Shown: positions 1-12,300, counted from the stretch's first letter. The stretch: DNA of 64,000 nt from Lentzea guizhouensis (GCF_001701025.1 NZ_CP016793.1:9424001-9488000), one strand, 5' to 3'. Numbers and translations: made by a program. The notes: a model not told the origin generated them from the letters alone.

Positions 1-475
1 GCACGAGGTGCTCGCCGTGCTGCGCGGCTCGGCGGTGAACCAGGACGGTGCTTCGAACGGGTTGACGGCGCCGAACGGGCCCGCGCAGGAACGGGTGATC
101 GCCGCGGCGCTGGCGAACGCCGGCCTGGCGACGTCCGATGTGGACGTGGTCGAGGCGCACGGCACCGGCACGGTTCTCGGTGACCCGGTCGAGGCGCAGG
201 CGCTGCTCGCGACCTACGGGCAGGTCGTCCGGCCGCTGCTGCTGGGGTCGCTGAAGTCGAACATCGGGCACACGCAGGCCGCGGCGGGGATCGCCGGGGT
301 GATCAAGGTGGTGCAGGCGCTGCGCACGGCGCTGCCGGACCTGCACGTCGACGAGCCGTCGCGCACGTCGACTGGACGGCCGGGCGTCTCGGTGCTCACG
401 CGCACCCGTGGCCGGACTGGGCGCCGCGCGGCGGCGGTGTCGTCGTTCGGCATCTCGGGCACGAACGCGCACTGA
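1..475 (+). pseudogene. Type I PKS ketosynthase domain, C-terminal part, cut by window edge and frame-disrupted
   Basis: This is the tail of a ketosynthase that starts before the window, so the active-site Cys is not visible. The two catalytic His motifs are intact: HGTGT (nt about 158-172) and NIGH (about 262-273). Near 360 the homologous sequence AHVDWTAGR continues in another frame. It returns to the first frame near 430 ([13 protein letters not shown]), then hits TGA at 473-475, where NAHVI would be expected if one base were restored. Three small indels in about 120 nt therefore separate it from the AT-containing frame downstream. KS and the following module were almost certainly one polypeptide. 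Either the gene is decayed or the assembly carries indel errors. Confidence 0.8.
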
Positions 476-530
476 TCTGGAGGCGGGCCGGCGAGCGGCC
501 GGAATTGTCAGACCTGCCTGAGATGATTGG

Positions 531-3500
531 ATGGGGGGCGGATCCCCCCAGGGGGCCGCGAATCGGTATCGATTCCGAGGGGCGGGGCCTCGGGACCGGC
601 GGGCGTGGCCGGGAAGTGCGGGCGTGGGCCTGCAGCGGGCGGGCCGGGAAGTGAGTGCGGGCGTGGGCCTGCAGGCGGGCGCAAGCGGGCAGGCGGGTGC
701 GGATGCGAACGTGGTCGCCGTGCCGGTCAGCGCCAAGTCCCGGCAGGCCCTCGAAGCCCAAACGGCGCGAGTCCTCGACCACCTGCGCCAGAACCCGGAC
801 AAGAGCCCGGCGGACATCGGCTACTCCCTGGCCACCACCCGCACCCAGTTCCCCCACCGCGCCATGCTCGTCAACGGCACCATCGCCGCCCAGGGCACCA
901 CCAACACCGGCAGCCTGGCCTTCCTGTTCACCGGCCAGGGCTCCCAACGCCCCGGCATGGGCCACGAGCTCTACCGCACCTACCCGGCGTTCCACCAAGC
1001 ACTCGACGAGGCCATCGACGCGATCGACGCCCACCTCGGCGAGCCCAGCCTGCGCACGGTGTTCTTCGACGAACCCACCCTGCTCGACCAGACCCTGTAC
1101 ACGCAGACCGCCTTGTTCGCGCTCGAAACCGCCCTCTACCGCCTCTTCGAACACTGGGGCATCACCCCCGACCACCTCGCCGGCCACAGCATCGGCGAGC
1201 TCGCCGCGGCCCACGTCGCCGGCGTCCTCGACCTCGACGACGCCGCGAGGCTGGTCGCCGCCCGCGCCACCCTCATGGACGCGCTTCCCAGCGGGGGCGC
1301 CATGATCGCCGTGGAAGCCGACGAGGACGAGGTCACCGCGCTCCTCCCGGCGAACGGCACGGTGAGCATCGCCGCGTTCAACGGGCCCCGGGCCATCGTC
1401 ATCTCCGGCGACCACGACGAAACCACGGTCCTCGCGGAAAAACTCCCGGGCCGCACCAAGAAGCTCACGGTCAGCCACGCGTTCCACAGCCACCACATGG
1501 ACCCGATGCTGGCCGAGTTCGCCGCGACGGCGAAGAAGCTCACCTACCACCCGCCGGCCATCCCGATCGTGTCGACGCTGACCGGCAAGCAGGACGCCGC
1601 CATCAGCACCCCCGAGTACTGGGTCGACCAGGTCAGGCAGGCGGTCAAGTTCCACCAGGCCGTCACCCACCTCGACGAGCTCGGCGCCACCACGTTCATC
1701 GAGCTCGGCCCCGACGCGATCCTGACCGCGCAGGCGAAACCGTCCGTCAAGGCGGAGTTCGCGCCGGCCATGCGCCGCAAGCAGAGCGAACAGGCGACCG
1801 TGCTCGCCGCCCTCGGCACCGCCTACGTCAACGGCCACGAGCCGGACTGGAACACCTTCTACCCCGGCGCACGAACGACCGACGTGCCGACGTACGCGTT
1901 CCAGCGCAAGAGGTTCTGGGTCGACCCGAGCACCGGCCTGGGAGACGTGGCGAGCGCGGGGCTGCACCGGGCCGAGCACCCGTTGCTGGGCGCGACGGTC
2001 CACGCGGACAACGACTCGGTGCTGTTCACGGCCCGGCTGACGAGCCTGCCGTGGCCGACCGGGCGCGCGGTCTTGCCGAGCAGTGCGCTGGTGGAGCTGG
2101 CGATCCACGCCGGGGACCAGGTCGACTGCAACCGGCTGCAAGAACTGCACGTGCACACCGAGGTCGCGCTGCCGGCGCAGTTGCAGGTGCTGGTCGACGC
2201 CGCCGAGGAGGACGGCAGCCGGACGATCACCGTTCGCAGCAGGCCCGATGAGGACGGGACGTGGACCTCGCACGCCACCGGGGTGCTGACGAACACGGCA
2301 CTGGCCGCTCCCCCGCAGGCCACGACCGAGTGGCCCCCGGCGAACGCGGTCGCGGACGGCACCGAGGACGTGTGGCGCGACGGAGACGTCCGGTACGCGA
2401 CGGTCAGGTTGCCGGAGTCGGTCACCGGCAACGGCTTCGCCCTGCACCCCGTCTTGCTGGAGGCGCTGCTCAGGCCGCACGTGGCAGGCCAGCCGGTCGA
2501 GTGGTCGGGGGTGCAGCTGCACGCCACCGACGCGACGGTGCTGCGCGTGCGGTTGACCCCGGCCGAAGAACGTGGCGTGGCCGTCCACGCGACGGACGCG
2601 GCCGGGCAGCCGGTGCTGACGATCGACTCGGTGCGCAGCAGGCCGCATGACGTCCGCGTACCCGATGCCGAGGTGCGGCAGGCGTTGCTCGCGGTGGAGT
2701 GGACGCCGGTCACCCTGCCCGCGCCGGCCGAGGGCCGGTGGGCGATCATCGAGGACGAGATCCCGTACGACGCGGACACGGTGCTGTTCGAGCCGGTGCG
2801 CGACGGCGACCTGGTGGCGAAGACGCACGACGCGGCCGAACGCACGCTGGATGTGCTGCAACGGTTCGCGAACATCGACGACGAGGTGCGGCTCGTCGTG
2901 CTCACCCGCAACGCCGTGCACAGCGGGACCATCGACCCTGCGGCGGCCGCGGTGTGGGGGCTGGTCCGGTCCGCGCAGAACGAGTACCCCGGCCGGATCC
3001 TGCTGGTGGACACCGACCTGCCGGCCCAGGAGGCCATGCGGGCCGTGCTGTCGGCGGCCGCGGCGGGCAACGAGCCGCAGATCGCGGTCCGCGACGGGCG
3101 CGCGTTCGTGCCCCGGCTCACCAGGAGCACACCGGAAACGGAGGAACTCCGCCTGCGGACCGACGGCACGGTGCTGATCACCGGTGGCACGGGTGCGCTC
3201 GGCAAGGTCGTCGCGCGGCACCTCGTGCGCCACCACGGCATCCGGCACCTCACGCTGGTCAGCCGCAGCGGCCACGCGCCGGAGCTCGTCGAGGAGCTCA
3301 CCCAAGCCACGGTCGACGTCCGGGCCTGCGACACGACGGACCGGACCGCCGTCGAAGCCCTGATCAGCAGCCTGGACCGGCCGTTGCGGGCCGTCGTGCA
3401 CACCGCCGGCGTCACCGAGGACGGCATGATCGCCACGATGACCGCCGAGCAGCTGCACGGCGTGCTGCGGCCCAAGGTCGACGCGGCGTGGTTCCTGCAC

Positions 3501-5384
3501 GAGCTCACCCAGCAGCTGGACCTCGACGCGTTCGTGCTGTTCTCGTCGATGGCGGCCACGGTCGGCGGGCCCGGCCAGGGCAACTACGCGGCGGCCAACG
3601 CGTTCCTCGACGGCCTCGCTCAACTGCGTGCCGCCCGAGGACTTCCGGCGGTCTCCGTCGAGTGGGGGCTGTGGGAGGAGGCCAGCGCGGTGTCGGCGCA
3701 CCTCACGCCGGTGATCCTCGCCAGGATGGCCCGCGAGGGCATGCGGCAGATCCCGACCCCGCTCGGCACCGCCATTCTCGACGCCGCGCTGGCGAGCGAC
3801 CGGCCGGTGGTGCTCGGCCAGCCGTTCGACGTCGGCAACGCCCGCCGGCACGCCGCTCAGAACGCCGTACCCGCCCTGATGCGCAAGCTCCTGCGCACGC
3901 AGAACCGGCGCACCGCCGCCGCGCACGAGTCGAGCGGCCGCGCGCTGCTCGACCAGCTCACCGGCCTCGACGCGGAACACCGGCGGCAGAAGGTGCTGGA
4001 GCTGGTGCTGGACACGGCCGCCGCGGTGCTCGGACACGACACACCGGGCTCGGTCACGCCCGGTCAGGAGTTCGGCGACCTCGGGTTCGACTCGCTCACC
4101 GCCGTCGACCTGCGCGGTCACCTGCTCGCCGAGACGGGTGTGGAGCTGCCGGTGTCGTTGATCTACGAGCACCCGACGCCGGACGCGCTCGCCGACCGGC
4201 TGCTCGGCGATCTCGTCGGCGCCCACAACCAGGCGTCCACTGTGGACTGGCAGGCCGAGGTCGCGCTCGCGGAGGACATCCAGGCCACCGACGTGCACAT
4301 CAACCGCGACCCCGGCCACGTGCTGCTGACCGGTGCGACCGGGTTCATGGGCTCGTTCGTGCTGCGCGAGCTGCTGACCACCACGAACGCGACCGTGCAC
4401 TGCCTGGTGCGGGCGAAGACCGAGGACCAGGCGTACGAGAAGATCCGGAGCGCGGCCGAGTACTACCGCACGGGCATCGAGCTCGACCGGGTCCGCGTGG
4501 TGCTCGGCGACCTCGCCGAACCCGGCCTCGGCCTGCACCCTGACACCGCCGACCGGCTCGCGCACGAGATCGAGGCGATCTTCCACATCGGTGCGCACGT
4601 CAACTGGCTCTACCCCTACCAGCAGCTCAAGGCGTCGAACGTCGGTGCCACCGAGGAGCTGCTGCGGATCGCCGCCAGGCACCGCACGGTCCCGTTGCAC
4701 TACATCTCCTCGACCGGTGTCTACGCGAACGTCGCCGAGGAGGGTGTGCGGCTGGCCGAGGACGCGCCGATCGGGCCGCCCGAGCACCTCACCAACGGCT
4801 ACCGGCACACGAAGTGGGTGTGCGAGAACGTGATCGGTCTCGCCCGTGAGCGCGGCCTGCCGGTCACGGTGTACCGGGTCGACGTGGTGACCGGCGACCA
4901 GACCACCGGGGCGTGCCAGACGCAGGACTTCATCTGGCTCAGCATCCGCGGCATGGTCGAGGCGCAGGCCTGGCCGGACACGCTCGACAGCTTCTTCCAC
5001 CCGACACCGGCCGACTACGTGGCGCACGCGATCGTGCGGCTCGGGCTGGCGGTCGAGGGCACCGGCGAGACCTACAACCTGTCGAACCCGGCGCGGCTCA
5101 CGTTCGCCGAGGTCCTCGACGCGCTGCGGGCGCGCGGGCACCGGATCGACGCGTTGCCGGTGAAGACGTGGACGCGCAAGGTGAAGGCGGACCGGCACAA
5201 CGCGGTGCTGCCGCTGCTGGACCAGTTCCTCGGCCTCGCGCAGTGGCGGGGCGGCGTGTACCCGTCGATCGACACCGCCAAGGCCGACGCGGCGCTGGGC
5301 ACGACCTGCCCGCCGGCCCAGGGGAAGCTGCTGGAGACCTACCTCGACTTCTTCACCGACGTCGAGTACCTCCCGGCCCCGTGA
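531..5384 (+). CDS. Type I PKS terminal module: AT-DH(degenerate)-KR-ACP-thioester reductase
   Basis: This 1617-residue product is the last module of a modular PKS. The AT has FTGQGSQ (about residue 133), GHSIG (218) and HAFH (316), the malonyl-CoA signature. The DH region (about 480-720) keeps the overall pattern but lacks the HxxxGxxxxP active site; the stretch reads [20 protein letters not shown]. Its second motif has LLEAL where LLDA is usual, so it is probably inactive. The KR has TGGTGALG (884) with Ser1006 and Tyr1019. The ACP has GFDSL with Ser1188. The C-terminal SDR domain has TGATGFMG (1267) and Tyr1424/Lys1428, a thioester reductase that would release an aldehyde or alcohol. The first about 65 residues are low-complexity KS-AT linker, so the ATG at 531 is probably not a native start. 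Confidence 0.92.
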   Translation: MGGGSPQGAANRYRFRGAGPRDRRAWPGSAGVGLQRAGREVSAGVGLQAGASGQAGADANVVAVPVSAKSRQALEAQTARVLDHLRQNPDKSPADIGYSLATTRTQFPHRAMLVNGTIAAQGTTNTGSLAFLFTGQGSQRPGMGHELYRTYPAFHQALDEAIDAIDAHLGEPSLRTVFFDEPTLLDQTLYTQTALFALETALYRLFEHWGITPDHLAGHSIGELAAAHVAGVLDLDDAARLVAARATLMDALPSGGAMIAVEADEDEVTALLPANGTVSIAAFNGPRAIVISGDHDETTVLAEKLPGRTKKLTVSHAFHSHHMDPMLAEFAATAKKLTYHPPAIPIVSTLTGKQDAAISTPEYWVDQVRQAVKFHQAVTHLDELGATTFIELGPDAILTAQAKPSVKAEFAPAMRRKQSEQATVLAALGTAYVNGHEPDWNTFYPGARTTDVPTYAFQRKRFWVDPSTGLGDVASAGLHRAEHPLLGATVHADNDSVLFTARLTSLPWPTGRAVLPSSALVELAIHAGDQVDCNRLQELHVHTEVALPAQLQVLVDAAEEDGSRTITVRSRPDEDGTWTSHATGVLTNTALAAPPQATTEWPPANAVADGTEDVWRDGDVRYATVRLPESVTGNGFALHPVLLEALLRPHVAGQPVEWSGVQLHATDATVLRVRLTPAEERGVAVHATDAAGQPVLTIDSVRSRPHDVRVPDAEVRQALLAVEWTPVTLPAPAEGRWAIIEDEIPYDADTVLFEPVRDGDLVAKTHDAAERTLDVLQRFANIDDEVRLVVLTRNAVHSGTIDPAAAAVWGLVRSAQNEYPGRILLVDTDLPAQEAMRAVLSAAAAGNEPQIAVRDGRAFVPRLTRSTPETEELRLRTDGTVLITGGTGALGKVVARHLVRHHGIRHLTLVSRSGHAPELVEELTQATVDVRACDTTDRTAVEALISSLDRPLRAVVHTAGVTEDGMIATMTAEQLHGVLRPKVDAAWFLHELTQQLDLDAFVLFSSMAATVGGPGQGNYAAANAFLDGLAQLRAARGLPAVSVEWGLWEEASAVSAHLTPVILARMAREGMRQIPTPLGTAILDAALASDRPVVLGQPFDVGNARRHAAQNAVPALMRKLLRTQNRRTAAAHESSGRALLDQLTGLDAEHRRQKVLELVLDTAAAVLGHDTPGSVTPGQEFGDLGFDSLTAVDLRGHLLAETGVELPVSLIYEHPTPDALADRLLGDLVGAHNQASTVDWQAEVALAEDIQATDVHINRDPGHVLLTGATGFMGSFVLRELLTTTNATVHCLVRAKTEDQAYEKIRSAAEYYRTGIELDRVRVVLGDLAEPGLGLHPDTADRLAHEIEAIFHIGAHVNWLYPYQQLKASNVGATEELLRIAARHRTVPLHYISSTGVYANVAEEGVRLAEDAPIGPPEHLTNGYRHTKWVCENVIGLARERGLPVTVYRVDVVTGDQTTGACQTQDFIWLSIRGMVEAQAWPDTLDSFFHPTPADYVAHAIVRLGLAVEGTGETYNLSNPARLTFAEVLDALRARGHRIDALPVKTWTRKVKADRHNAVLPLLDQFLGLAQWRGGVYPSIDTAKADAALGTTCPPAQGKLLETYLDFFTDVEYLPAP
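608..674 (+). repeat. Tandem near-duplicate in the KS-AT linker
   Basis: Two copies of a roughly 28-nt GC-rich unit (GCCGGGAAGTG ... GGGCCTGCAG) lie at 608-635 and 643-674. The second copy has four extra bases (AGTG). The duplication sits in the part of the PKS gene where the reading frame is not conserved with typical linkers. Confidence 0.7.
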
Positions 5385-5391
5385 CGCGCAA

Positions 5392-5425
5392 GAGGCCTCC
5401 CGGGGCGGCAACCCCGGGAGGCCTC
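5392..5425. terminator. Bidirectional hairpin terminator between convergent PKS and SARP genes
   Basis: A perfect 14-bp stem (GAGGCCTCCCGGGG, 5392-5405, with its complement at 5412-5425) closes a 6-nt loop. It starts 8 nt after the PKS stop and ends 15 nt before the stop of the SARP gene on the other strand. There is no U-tract, as is common for actinomycete terminators. Confidence 0.85.
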
Positions 5426-5440
5426 CACGGCCGGTCCACC

Positions 5441-6466
5441 TCAGCCGGACAGGACCTCGGCCCGGTGGAACTGGGTGATCTTCTCGAGCAGCAACGCCGA
5501 CGCGCACAACGTCTCGTCCGTGCGGACCCCGGCGAGCAGGTCGATCACGTGGCCGCGCACCCGAGCCGCTGTGTCCCCGGAGCCCAGCACGCGCCGCACG
5601 ACCCAGCGGACCTTGGCCGCCACGACCTCGGTGCGGTCGCCGGGTTCGATGCCGGCGTGCTCGCGCACCAGGCGTTCCGGTTCGTCGTGCGCGGGCCGGA
5701 TGTGTTCCACCACACCGATCCGCTGCCGCGGGACGGCGGGCTGGGCCAGCTCGTGGTTCAGGATCGCGTGCTCCAGCCCGCGCAGCTCGGGGCTGGGCTC
5801 CAGGCCGAGCCGCTCGATCAGGTCGGCCCGCGTGCGCCGGTACAGGCCGAGCGCGTCGGCCTGCCGCCCCGAGTGGTAGAGCGCCTGCATGAGCTGCCCG
5901 CACAGCCGTTCCCGCAACGGTTCGCACGCCACCGCGGTCTCCAGCTCGCCGATCACCTCGCGGTAGCGGCCCAGCCGGAACTCGGCCTCCACGCGGCACT
6001 CCAGCGCGGTCAGCCTGGCGTTGTCGAGCGCGGCCATCTCCGGCCAGCACAGGTCCTGCTCGGCGAGGTCGGCGAGCGTGCGGCCGCGCCACAACGCGAG
6101 CGCCGCGGCGAACGTGCGCGAGGCGGCCGCCCAGTCGGCGGTGCCGAGCTCGTGCTCGCCCCGGGCGAGCAGGGTCCGGAAGCACGCGAGGTCGAGCTGC
6201 TCCGGCGTGATCCGCAGCCGGTAGCCGCCGGACTCCTTGGCCAGCGGCAGACCGTTGCGCCGCAAGGCGTGCACGGCGTTGTAGACCATCTGCCTGCCGG
6301 TCGGCGGTGCCTCGAACGGCCACAGCGCGCGCTCCAGCCTGGCGACCGTCACCGGCGAGTCGTGGTGCAGCAGGAAGAACGCGAGCGCGGCCCGTTGCCG
6401 CAGCCCGCGCACGCCTGCCGCGCTCTGCTCCTCGGACACGTCCAAGGGCCCCAGCACCCGGAACAT
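5441..6466 (-). CDS. SARP-family transcriptional activator (short form)
   Basis: The 341-residue product starts MFRVLGPLDV and has the SARP layout: an N-terminal OmpR-like winged helix (to about residue 90), then a BTAD domain (about 95-245, with the motifs ALWRGR, YREVIGELE and QALYHSGRQADALGLYRRTR). About 95 C-terminal residues follow without an NTPase domain. Small SARPs of this kind usually activate one biosynthetic cluster by binding heptamer repeats near the -35 element. It lies convergent to the PKS gene and divergent from the LuxR/LAL gene, so it is probably the cluster activator. The ATG at 6464-6466 is preceded by GAGAGGGG; the frame stays open upstream but the homology does not. 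Confidence 0.88.
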   Translation of the reverse strand: MFRVLGPLDVSEEQSAAGVRGLRQRAALAFFLLHHDSPVTVARLERALWPFEAPPTGRQMVYNAVHALRRNGLPLAKESGGYRLRITPEQLDLACFRTLLARGEHELGTADWAAASRTFAAALALWRGRTLADLAEQDLCWPEMAALDNARLTALECRVEAEFRLGRYREVIGELETAVACEPLRERLCGQLMQALYHSGRQADALGLYRRTRADLIERLGLEPSPELRGLEHAILNHELAQPAVPRQRIGVVEHIRPAHDEPERLVREHAGIEPGDRTEVVAAKVRWVVRRVLGSGDTAARVRGHVIDLLAGVRTDETLCASALLLEKITQFHRAEVLSG

Positions 6467-6655
6467 CGTCGTCGGCCCCTCTCCGCGAAGGAATCTGCGC
6501 ACCTCTGCACCCTGACCGTAGGGGTGGGGTTTTCCACGGCGGTATCGCGCGCTTTTCGCAGGACGTGGCGCCAGTGCGGAAATCTGGTGAAAGCGGGGCG
6601 AAAGGGGCACCGGCATGCTGGAGCCAAGGGGTTCCCTCATTGGCGGAGGTGTTCG

Positions 6656-9128
6656 GTGACCGTCGTCGAACGCGACGATCAACTCGCTGAGCTGGACGAA
6701 TGGCTCGCCTCGGACGCCACCAGGGTGGTCGTGCTGGAAGGGCCGCTGGGCAGCGGGAAGACGTCGCTGATGCGTGTTTTCGCGCGGCGGGCGACGGCGG
6801 CGGGCCAGCACCGGCTCTTCGCGACCTGTGCGAGTGCGGAACAGGCCGTTCCGTTCGGCGTGGTGTCGCAGCTGCTGCACGACCACACGTTGCCGCGCCG
6901 GATCCGGGACTGCGCGGCGGCGGTGCTGGGATCGGGTGACCAGCGCGCGGCGGCGGTGCTGGCCGGTGTGGTCGAGGAGTTCGCGACCGCCGCGCCGCTG
7001 CTGTTCTGCGTCGACGACCAGCGGTACGCGGACCCGGAGTCGTTGCGGTGGTTGACGAGGGTGGTCGACCGGGCGCCCGTGCGGCTGATCACGACGGAGC
7101 GGACCGACGACCGGCCGTTGTCCGGGTTCGCGTTGCAGTCGCAGGTGCGGCGGATGACCGTGCCGTTGCTGACGGCGAGGGGTGTCGCCGCGCTGTCCGA
7201 CGAGCGCAGGGCGCTGGAGCTGCTGGCGGCGACCGGCGGCAACCCGATGCTGCTGCAGGCGTTGCTGCAGGGCGAGGACGTGTTCGGGCGCGCCGTGGTG
7301 GCGTCCCTGCGCAGCAGCGGGGAGACGGCGGTGCTGGTCGCGGGCGCGGCGGCGGTGTTCGACTCGACGGACACGCCCGAGGTGCTGGGCTCGATCGCGG
7401 GTGTCGCGGCTGGTTCCGTGCTGATGTCGCTGGAACGCATGGGTTTGCTCGTGGACGGCCGGTTCCGGCATCCGGCGGCGAGGTCGGCCGTTCTCGCGCA
7501 TCTGTCCGTTGGGGAACGTGACGTGCTGCACGGGCGGACGGCGGCGTTGCTGCACGAGCGCGGCGCGGCGGCCGGTGAGGTCGCGGCGCACCTCGCCCAC
7601 GTGCTCGACCCGCCGGCGTGGGCGGGTGAGGTGTACTCGGCGGCGTCGCGGGAAGCGCTGGCGGACAACCAGGTCGTGCGCGCGGTGGAGTTCCTGAAGC
7701 CGGCGCTGGAGCTGCCGGGGCGATCGGCGCTGGTGCTGGACGCGTGGCAGCTCAACCCGCTGGTGGCCGCGCCGCACCTGGCGTCGGTGGAACCGGAGGA
7801 CCTGGCGTCGTCGGTGCGCGTGATCGGGCACCTGCTGTGGTTCGGGCGGGTGGACGAGGCACGGGTGGCCGTCGCGGCGCTGCCGGACTCCGTGCGCGGG
7901 GCGGTGCAGCTGTGGCTGGCCGCGGCATACCCCGGATCGGTGGTGCCGGACAACCGCGACTTCTTCGCCCCGGAACCGCTGGCGTCGATGGCGGCGCTGT
8001 CGGGTGCGCTGCTCGCCGGTGCGGTCGCGGAGGTGCCGATGCTCGCGGAACGGGTGCTGACGGCGGTCGGCACCGACGTGACGTGGGGTGTCGAGCCGGT
8101 GTTGCTGGCGTTGCAGGGGCTGGTGTTCGCCGACCGGCTGGACGAGGCGACGGCGTGGTGCACCCGGCTGGTGGCGCACACGCGGCTGCCGGTGTGGCAC
8201 GCGGTGCTGAAGGCGGTGGTCGCCGAGATCGCGTGCCGGCGCGGTGACTTCGCCGCGGCGGTCCGGCACGCGGAGGCGGCGCTCGGGGCGTTGCCGCTGC
8301 GGGCGTGGGGCGTGGTGGCCGGTTGCCGGTGGGGCGTTGGTGCTGGCGCTGACCAGGACCGGCGACTCACGCGGGGCGTCGCGTCAGCTGGCGGCGGTGG
8401 TGCCGTCGGGATCCCTGTTCTGGGTGAGCTACCTGTTCGCGCGCGGGCAGTGCCGGTTGGCGTCCGACCAGGCCCAGGCGGCGCTCGCCGACTTCACGCG
8501 GTGCGGCGAGCTGATGCGGTCGTGGTCGCTCGACCTGCCGGCGTGGTCGGGTGGCGGCGGGGCGGAGGCGTGGGCGCGGCTGGGTGACGCGGAACAGGTG
8601 TCGGCACGCGCGGGAGCAGCTGGACCGGCCGGACGTCGTGGAGTCCCGCGGGCGGGGTGCGGCACTGCGGTTGCTGGCGGTGGTGGCGCCGGCGGAACGC
8701 GGGCGCGGTTGCTGGCGGAGGCGGTGGGCGTGCTGGAACGGCGGGAGGACCGGTACGAGCTGGCGCGGGCGTTGACGGACCAGGCGGCGGCGCAGGCGGC
8801 GGCGCACCGCAAGAAGCTCGCGAAGGTGACGGCGCAGCGGGCGCTGGACCTGGCGCGGGCGTGCGGGGCGAAGGCGGTGTGCCTGGAGGCGGCGCGGGTG
8901 ATCGACGCGGTGGAGCCGCGGCGGTGCTCGGAGGACGCGATGCTGTCGCTGACGAAGGCGGAGCAGCGGGTGGCGTCGCTGGCGGCGTCGGGGTACAAGA
9001 ACCGGGAGATCGCGGAGCGGTTGTTCGTGACGGTGAGCACGGTGGAGCAGCACCTGACGCGGGTGTTCCGGAAGCTGAACGTGAGGCAGCGCAACGAGCT
9101 GCCGATCTCGCTGATGAGGACGGCCTGA
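6656..9128 (+). pseudogene. LuxR/LAL-family ATP-dependent regulator, interrupted by three apparent frameshifts
   Basis: GTG at 6656 follows GGAGG with 7-nt spacing. The product (about 820 residues if repaired) has Walker A GPLGSGKT (about residue 29), a long helical middle, and a C-terminal LuxR helix-turn-helix (KNREIAERLFVTVSTVEQHL). The frame changes at about 8327 (VVAGC continues as GGALVLALT), at 8604 (one extra G, then HAREQLDRPDVVESRGRG in the next frame) and near 8707 (back, into LLAEAVGVLERRE). The fragments together match a normal LAL protein, and the HTH is intact. LAL proteins are typically pathway activators of PKS clusters. Either this copy is decayed or the sequence carries three indel errors. 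Confidence 0.82.
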
Positions 9129-9130
9129 CG

Positions 9131-9320
9131 GGCGCGCTCACGCAGGGGTACCCCGTGATGGTGGATCCCCCGCGTCCCACCGTACTCGCGGGCACCGACA
9201 AGACCGGTGAGCGAGGCAAGCCGTCTGATGGGCACGCTCGCGCAGGGGTACCCCCTGAAGTTGCGTCCCCCGCAGCCGAACGTACTCGTTGGCACCGACA
9301 AGATCAGCGACTCGACAGGG
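9131..9320. repeat. Imperfect 100-bp tandem direct repeat
   Basis: Two units start at 9131 and 9231 with exact 100-bp spacing. Both contain CGCAGGGGTACCCC, then a diverged stretch, a shared CGTACTCG, and GGCACCGACAAGA. The GGGGTACCCC core is a perfect palindrome. The repeat occupies the gap between the convergent LAL and large SARP genes. It contains no supported gene. Confidence 0.75.
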
Positions 9321-9361
9321 CGTGCGACGAGTCGGCCGGCGTGCAGGAGTCCTCGTGCGGC

Positions 9362-12300
9362 TCAGGAGAACAGCGTGACCGGCTCGTTCGGCCGCAGCGC
9401 CTGGAACACGTCGTCCGCCAGCGAGCCCGCCACCTCCGCGCACATCGCCCTCGCCAGCGGCCCCTGGTCCTTGCCCTCCAGCGCCGCCAGCAGCAGCACG
9501 TCCTGCACCTCCCGCAGCCGCTGCCCGCACGCCCGGTGCGCGGTTCTGGCGGCCTCGGCGTTGGCCAGCGCCTCGGTCACGTCGCCGACGGCCAGGTGGA
9601 TGCGGGCCAGCACGTGGTGGGCCGCACCGACCCGCAGCTTCCAGCCGTGCCGCGCCATCAGGGCCAGGCTGGACGTCGCGAGGTCGGTTGCCCGGTCGAA
9701 CGCGCCGGTGGCGGCCAGGACGCGGGCACCGACCACCGAGGCGATCGTCTCGCGCCAGGCGTTGCCGGACTGGCGGGACACGCGCAGGGCGTCCTCGGTC
9801 AGGGCCAGGGCGAGGTCGTGGTCGCCGGTGCACAGGGAGGCGGCGGCCATGCCGATGCCGGCGGCGCAGCGCATGTCGGCGTTGTCGAGCTCGCGGGCCA
9901 GGTCCATGGCCGCGTGGTGGATCTGCCAGGCGTGGTCGTAGCGGCCGACGGTCAGGTCGATCTCGCCGATGCGGACCAGCTCGCGCATCGTGCCGATCTT
10001 GTCGCCGCACTCGGCGTGCAGGTCGACGGCCAGCTCCAGCTCGCGCAGGGCGTCGTCGAGGCGGCCCACCTCCAGCAGCGTGCGGCCCCACATGCCGCGC
10101 AGGTGGCCCAGCTCGTACGGGTAGTGGCCGCGGCGCAGGGTGCTCACCGCCTCCTCGCACTCGGTCAGCGCCACGCCGAGCTGGCCGCGCATGACCCGCG
10201 CGTAGATCAGATGCACGCGTGAGCTGATCTCCAGCGGCACGTCGGCGTAGGAGCGGGCGGCGTCGAAGGCGGCGGTGAAGTGCGACTCGGCCGAGCGCAC
10301 GTCGGCGGTGTGCAGGAGGGCGACGCCGACCGCCTCGCGCAGGTAGGCGACGCGCAGGGGGTCGCCGGACTCGTCGGCGTACTTCAGCGCCAGGTCGTAG
10401 TGGTGGGTGAGCTCGTTGAGCTCGCCGCGCACCGCGAACGCCTGGCCGAGCGAGCGGTGCACGGCGGACTTGAGGCGCACGTCGTCCATGCGTTCGGCCG
10501 AGGCGAGGCCGAGCCAGCCGGTGGTGATCCACTCCGGGGTGGCGCGGTCGAACCAGAAGTAGGCGCGCAGGGCGTCGACGAGGTGCGCGCACAACGCGTC
10601 CTGGCCGTGCTCGTGCGCCCAGCTCACGGCGGCGACGAGGTTCGGGTGCTCACGGCGCAGCCAGTTCACGGCCGAGACGGTGTCGGAGAAGACGAACGGG
10701 GTCTCCGGTGCAGACGGGCGTTGCTCGCGTTGGATCGTGGGGGCCATCGCGGTCACGGCCGCGTCGACGCCGTTGAGGTAGCAGTGCAGCAGGCGGCACA
10801 CAGCGTCGGTCATGTCGTCGTCGATGAGAATACGGCTGCGCGCGTAGAGCTTTATGAGGTCGTGCAGGCGATACCGGCCGGGAAGGTGCTGTTCGATCAA
10901 GTGTGTGTGCTCGAGCTCTTGCAGCGCCGAACGGGTAGCGGTGGTCGTTGTGCCCAATAATGCCGAGGCGGTTTCCAAGCTGAAGTCGACGCACGGCGTG
11001 ACGGCCATATATCGCACCAAAGTCTTCGCATCAGCCGACACCTGTACGTACGAGAGGTCGAACGCAGCGCGCACACCGACCGTGAACTTCCAGTCCTCCG
11101 GCTCGGGTTCACCGGCCGGCCCCAGCGTGCGGACGAAGTCGGCGGTCCGGCGATCCGGCTGCTCCACCAGGCTCGCCGCCGCCACCCGCAACGACAACGG
11201 CACGTGCCCGCACCGGGCCGCGAGCTCACGAACGGCCTGCGGATCGGCGGCCGTGCGCGCACGGCCGAGCATCTGTTCCAACAGCTGGAACGACTCGTCT
11301 TCGGGCAACGGGCCCAACGGCACCTGGTACGCGTCGTGCAACGCCGTCAGCGACACCAGCCGGCTCTGCGAGGTGATCAGCACGAAGCATCCGGACGAGC
11401 CCGGCAGCAACGCCTCGATCTGTGCCGGGTCCGCCACGTCGTCGAGCACCAGCAGCACTTTCTGCCTGTCGAGCATCGACCGGTACAGCAGCAGCTGCGC
11501 GTCGAAGTCGACCGGCACCGCTTCCGCCGATAGCCCTAACGCGCGCAAGAACACCGTCAACGCGTCGGATGCCTTCATCCCGTTGGCACCACGCAGGTTC
11601 AGGTAGAGCTGGCCATCCGGAAAACGCTCACGCACCGAATGCGCCCAATGCACTGCCAACGCCGTCTTGCCCATGCCCCGCGGCCCGCTCACGACCGCGA
11701 TCCCGGCGCCCTGCCGCACCGCCGTGCACAACGACGCCAGCTCGGCGCCACGCCCGGTGAAGCTCGGCAACGACCGCGGCAGCCCGGCCGGCACCACCGC
11801 GGGCCCGGCCTGCGCCGCCAGCGGTGACTCCAGCGGCGACTCCAGTGCCGCGTCCTGCCGCAGCAACGAGCCGTACAGCTCCTGCAGCTGCGCGGACGGT
11901 TCGACGCCGAGCTCGTCGCGCAACCGCAACCGCAGCTGCTGGTAGATGTCGAGCGCCTCGGCCTGCACCCCGCACCGGTAGAGCGCGACCATCAGGTGCC
12001 CCGCCAGTCGTTCGCGGAACGGGTGCGCGGCCGTGAGCGTGCGCAGCTCCCCCACCAGGTCGGCGTGCTTGCCCAGCAGCAGCTCCAGCTCGGCGCACTC
12101 CTCCAGTGCCGTCAGCCGCTGCTCCTCGAACCGGGCGGCGGCCACCCGCAGCGACTCGCTGTCGATGCCCGCGAGCGCCGGACCGCGCCAGATCGACAGG
12201 CCGGCGCGGTACTGCTCGGCCGCGAGGACCGGCTCACCGTCCTGGCGCAGCTGCCTGGCCTGCGCGACGGCGGCGGCGAAGCGCTGCACGTCGGTGTGCA

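Noticed and set aside
396..6323. A 1975-codon open frame on the minus strand across the PKS and SARP genes
   Set aside because: It is antisense to a PKS with clear catalytic motifs and its product is low-complexity Arg/Gly/Val sequence; a by-product of high GC.
4913..6655. Upstream extension of the LAL frame over PKS and SARP
   Set aside because: The GTG at 6656 has a good ribosome site and begins the homology; the upstream part is antisense or out-of-frame sequence.
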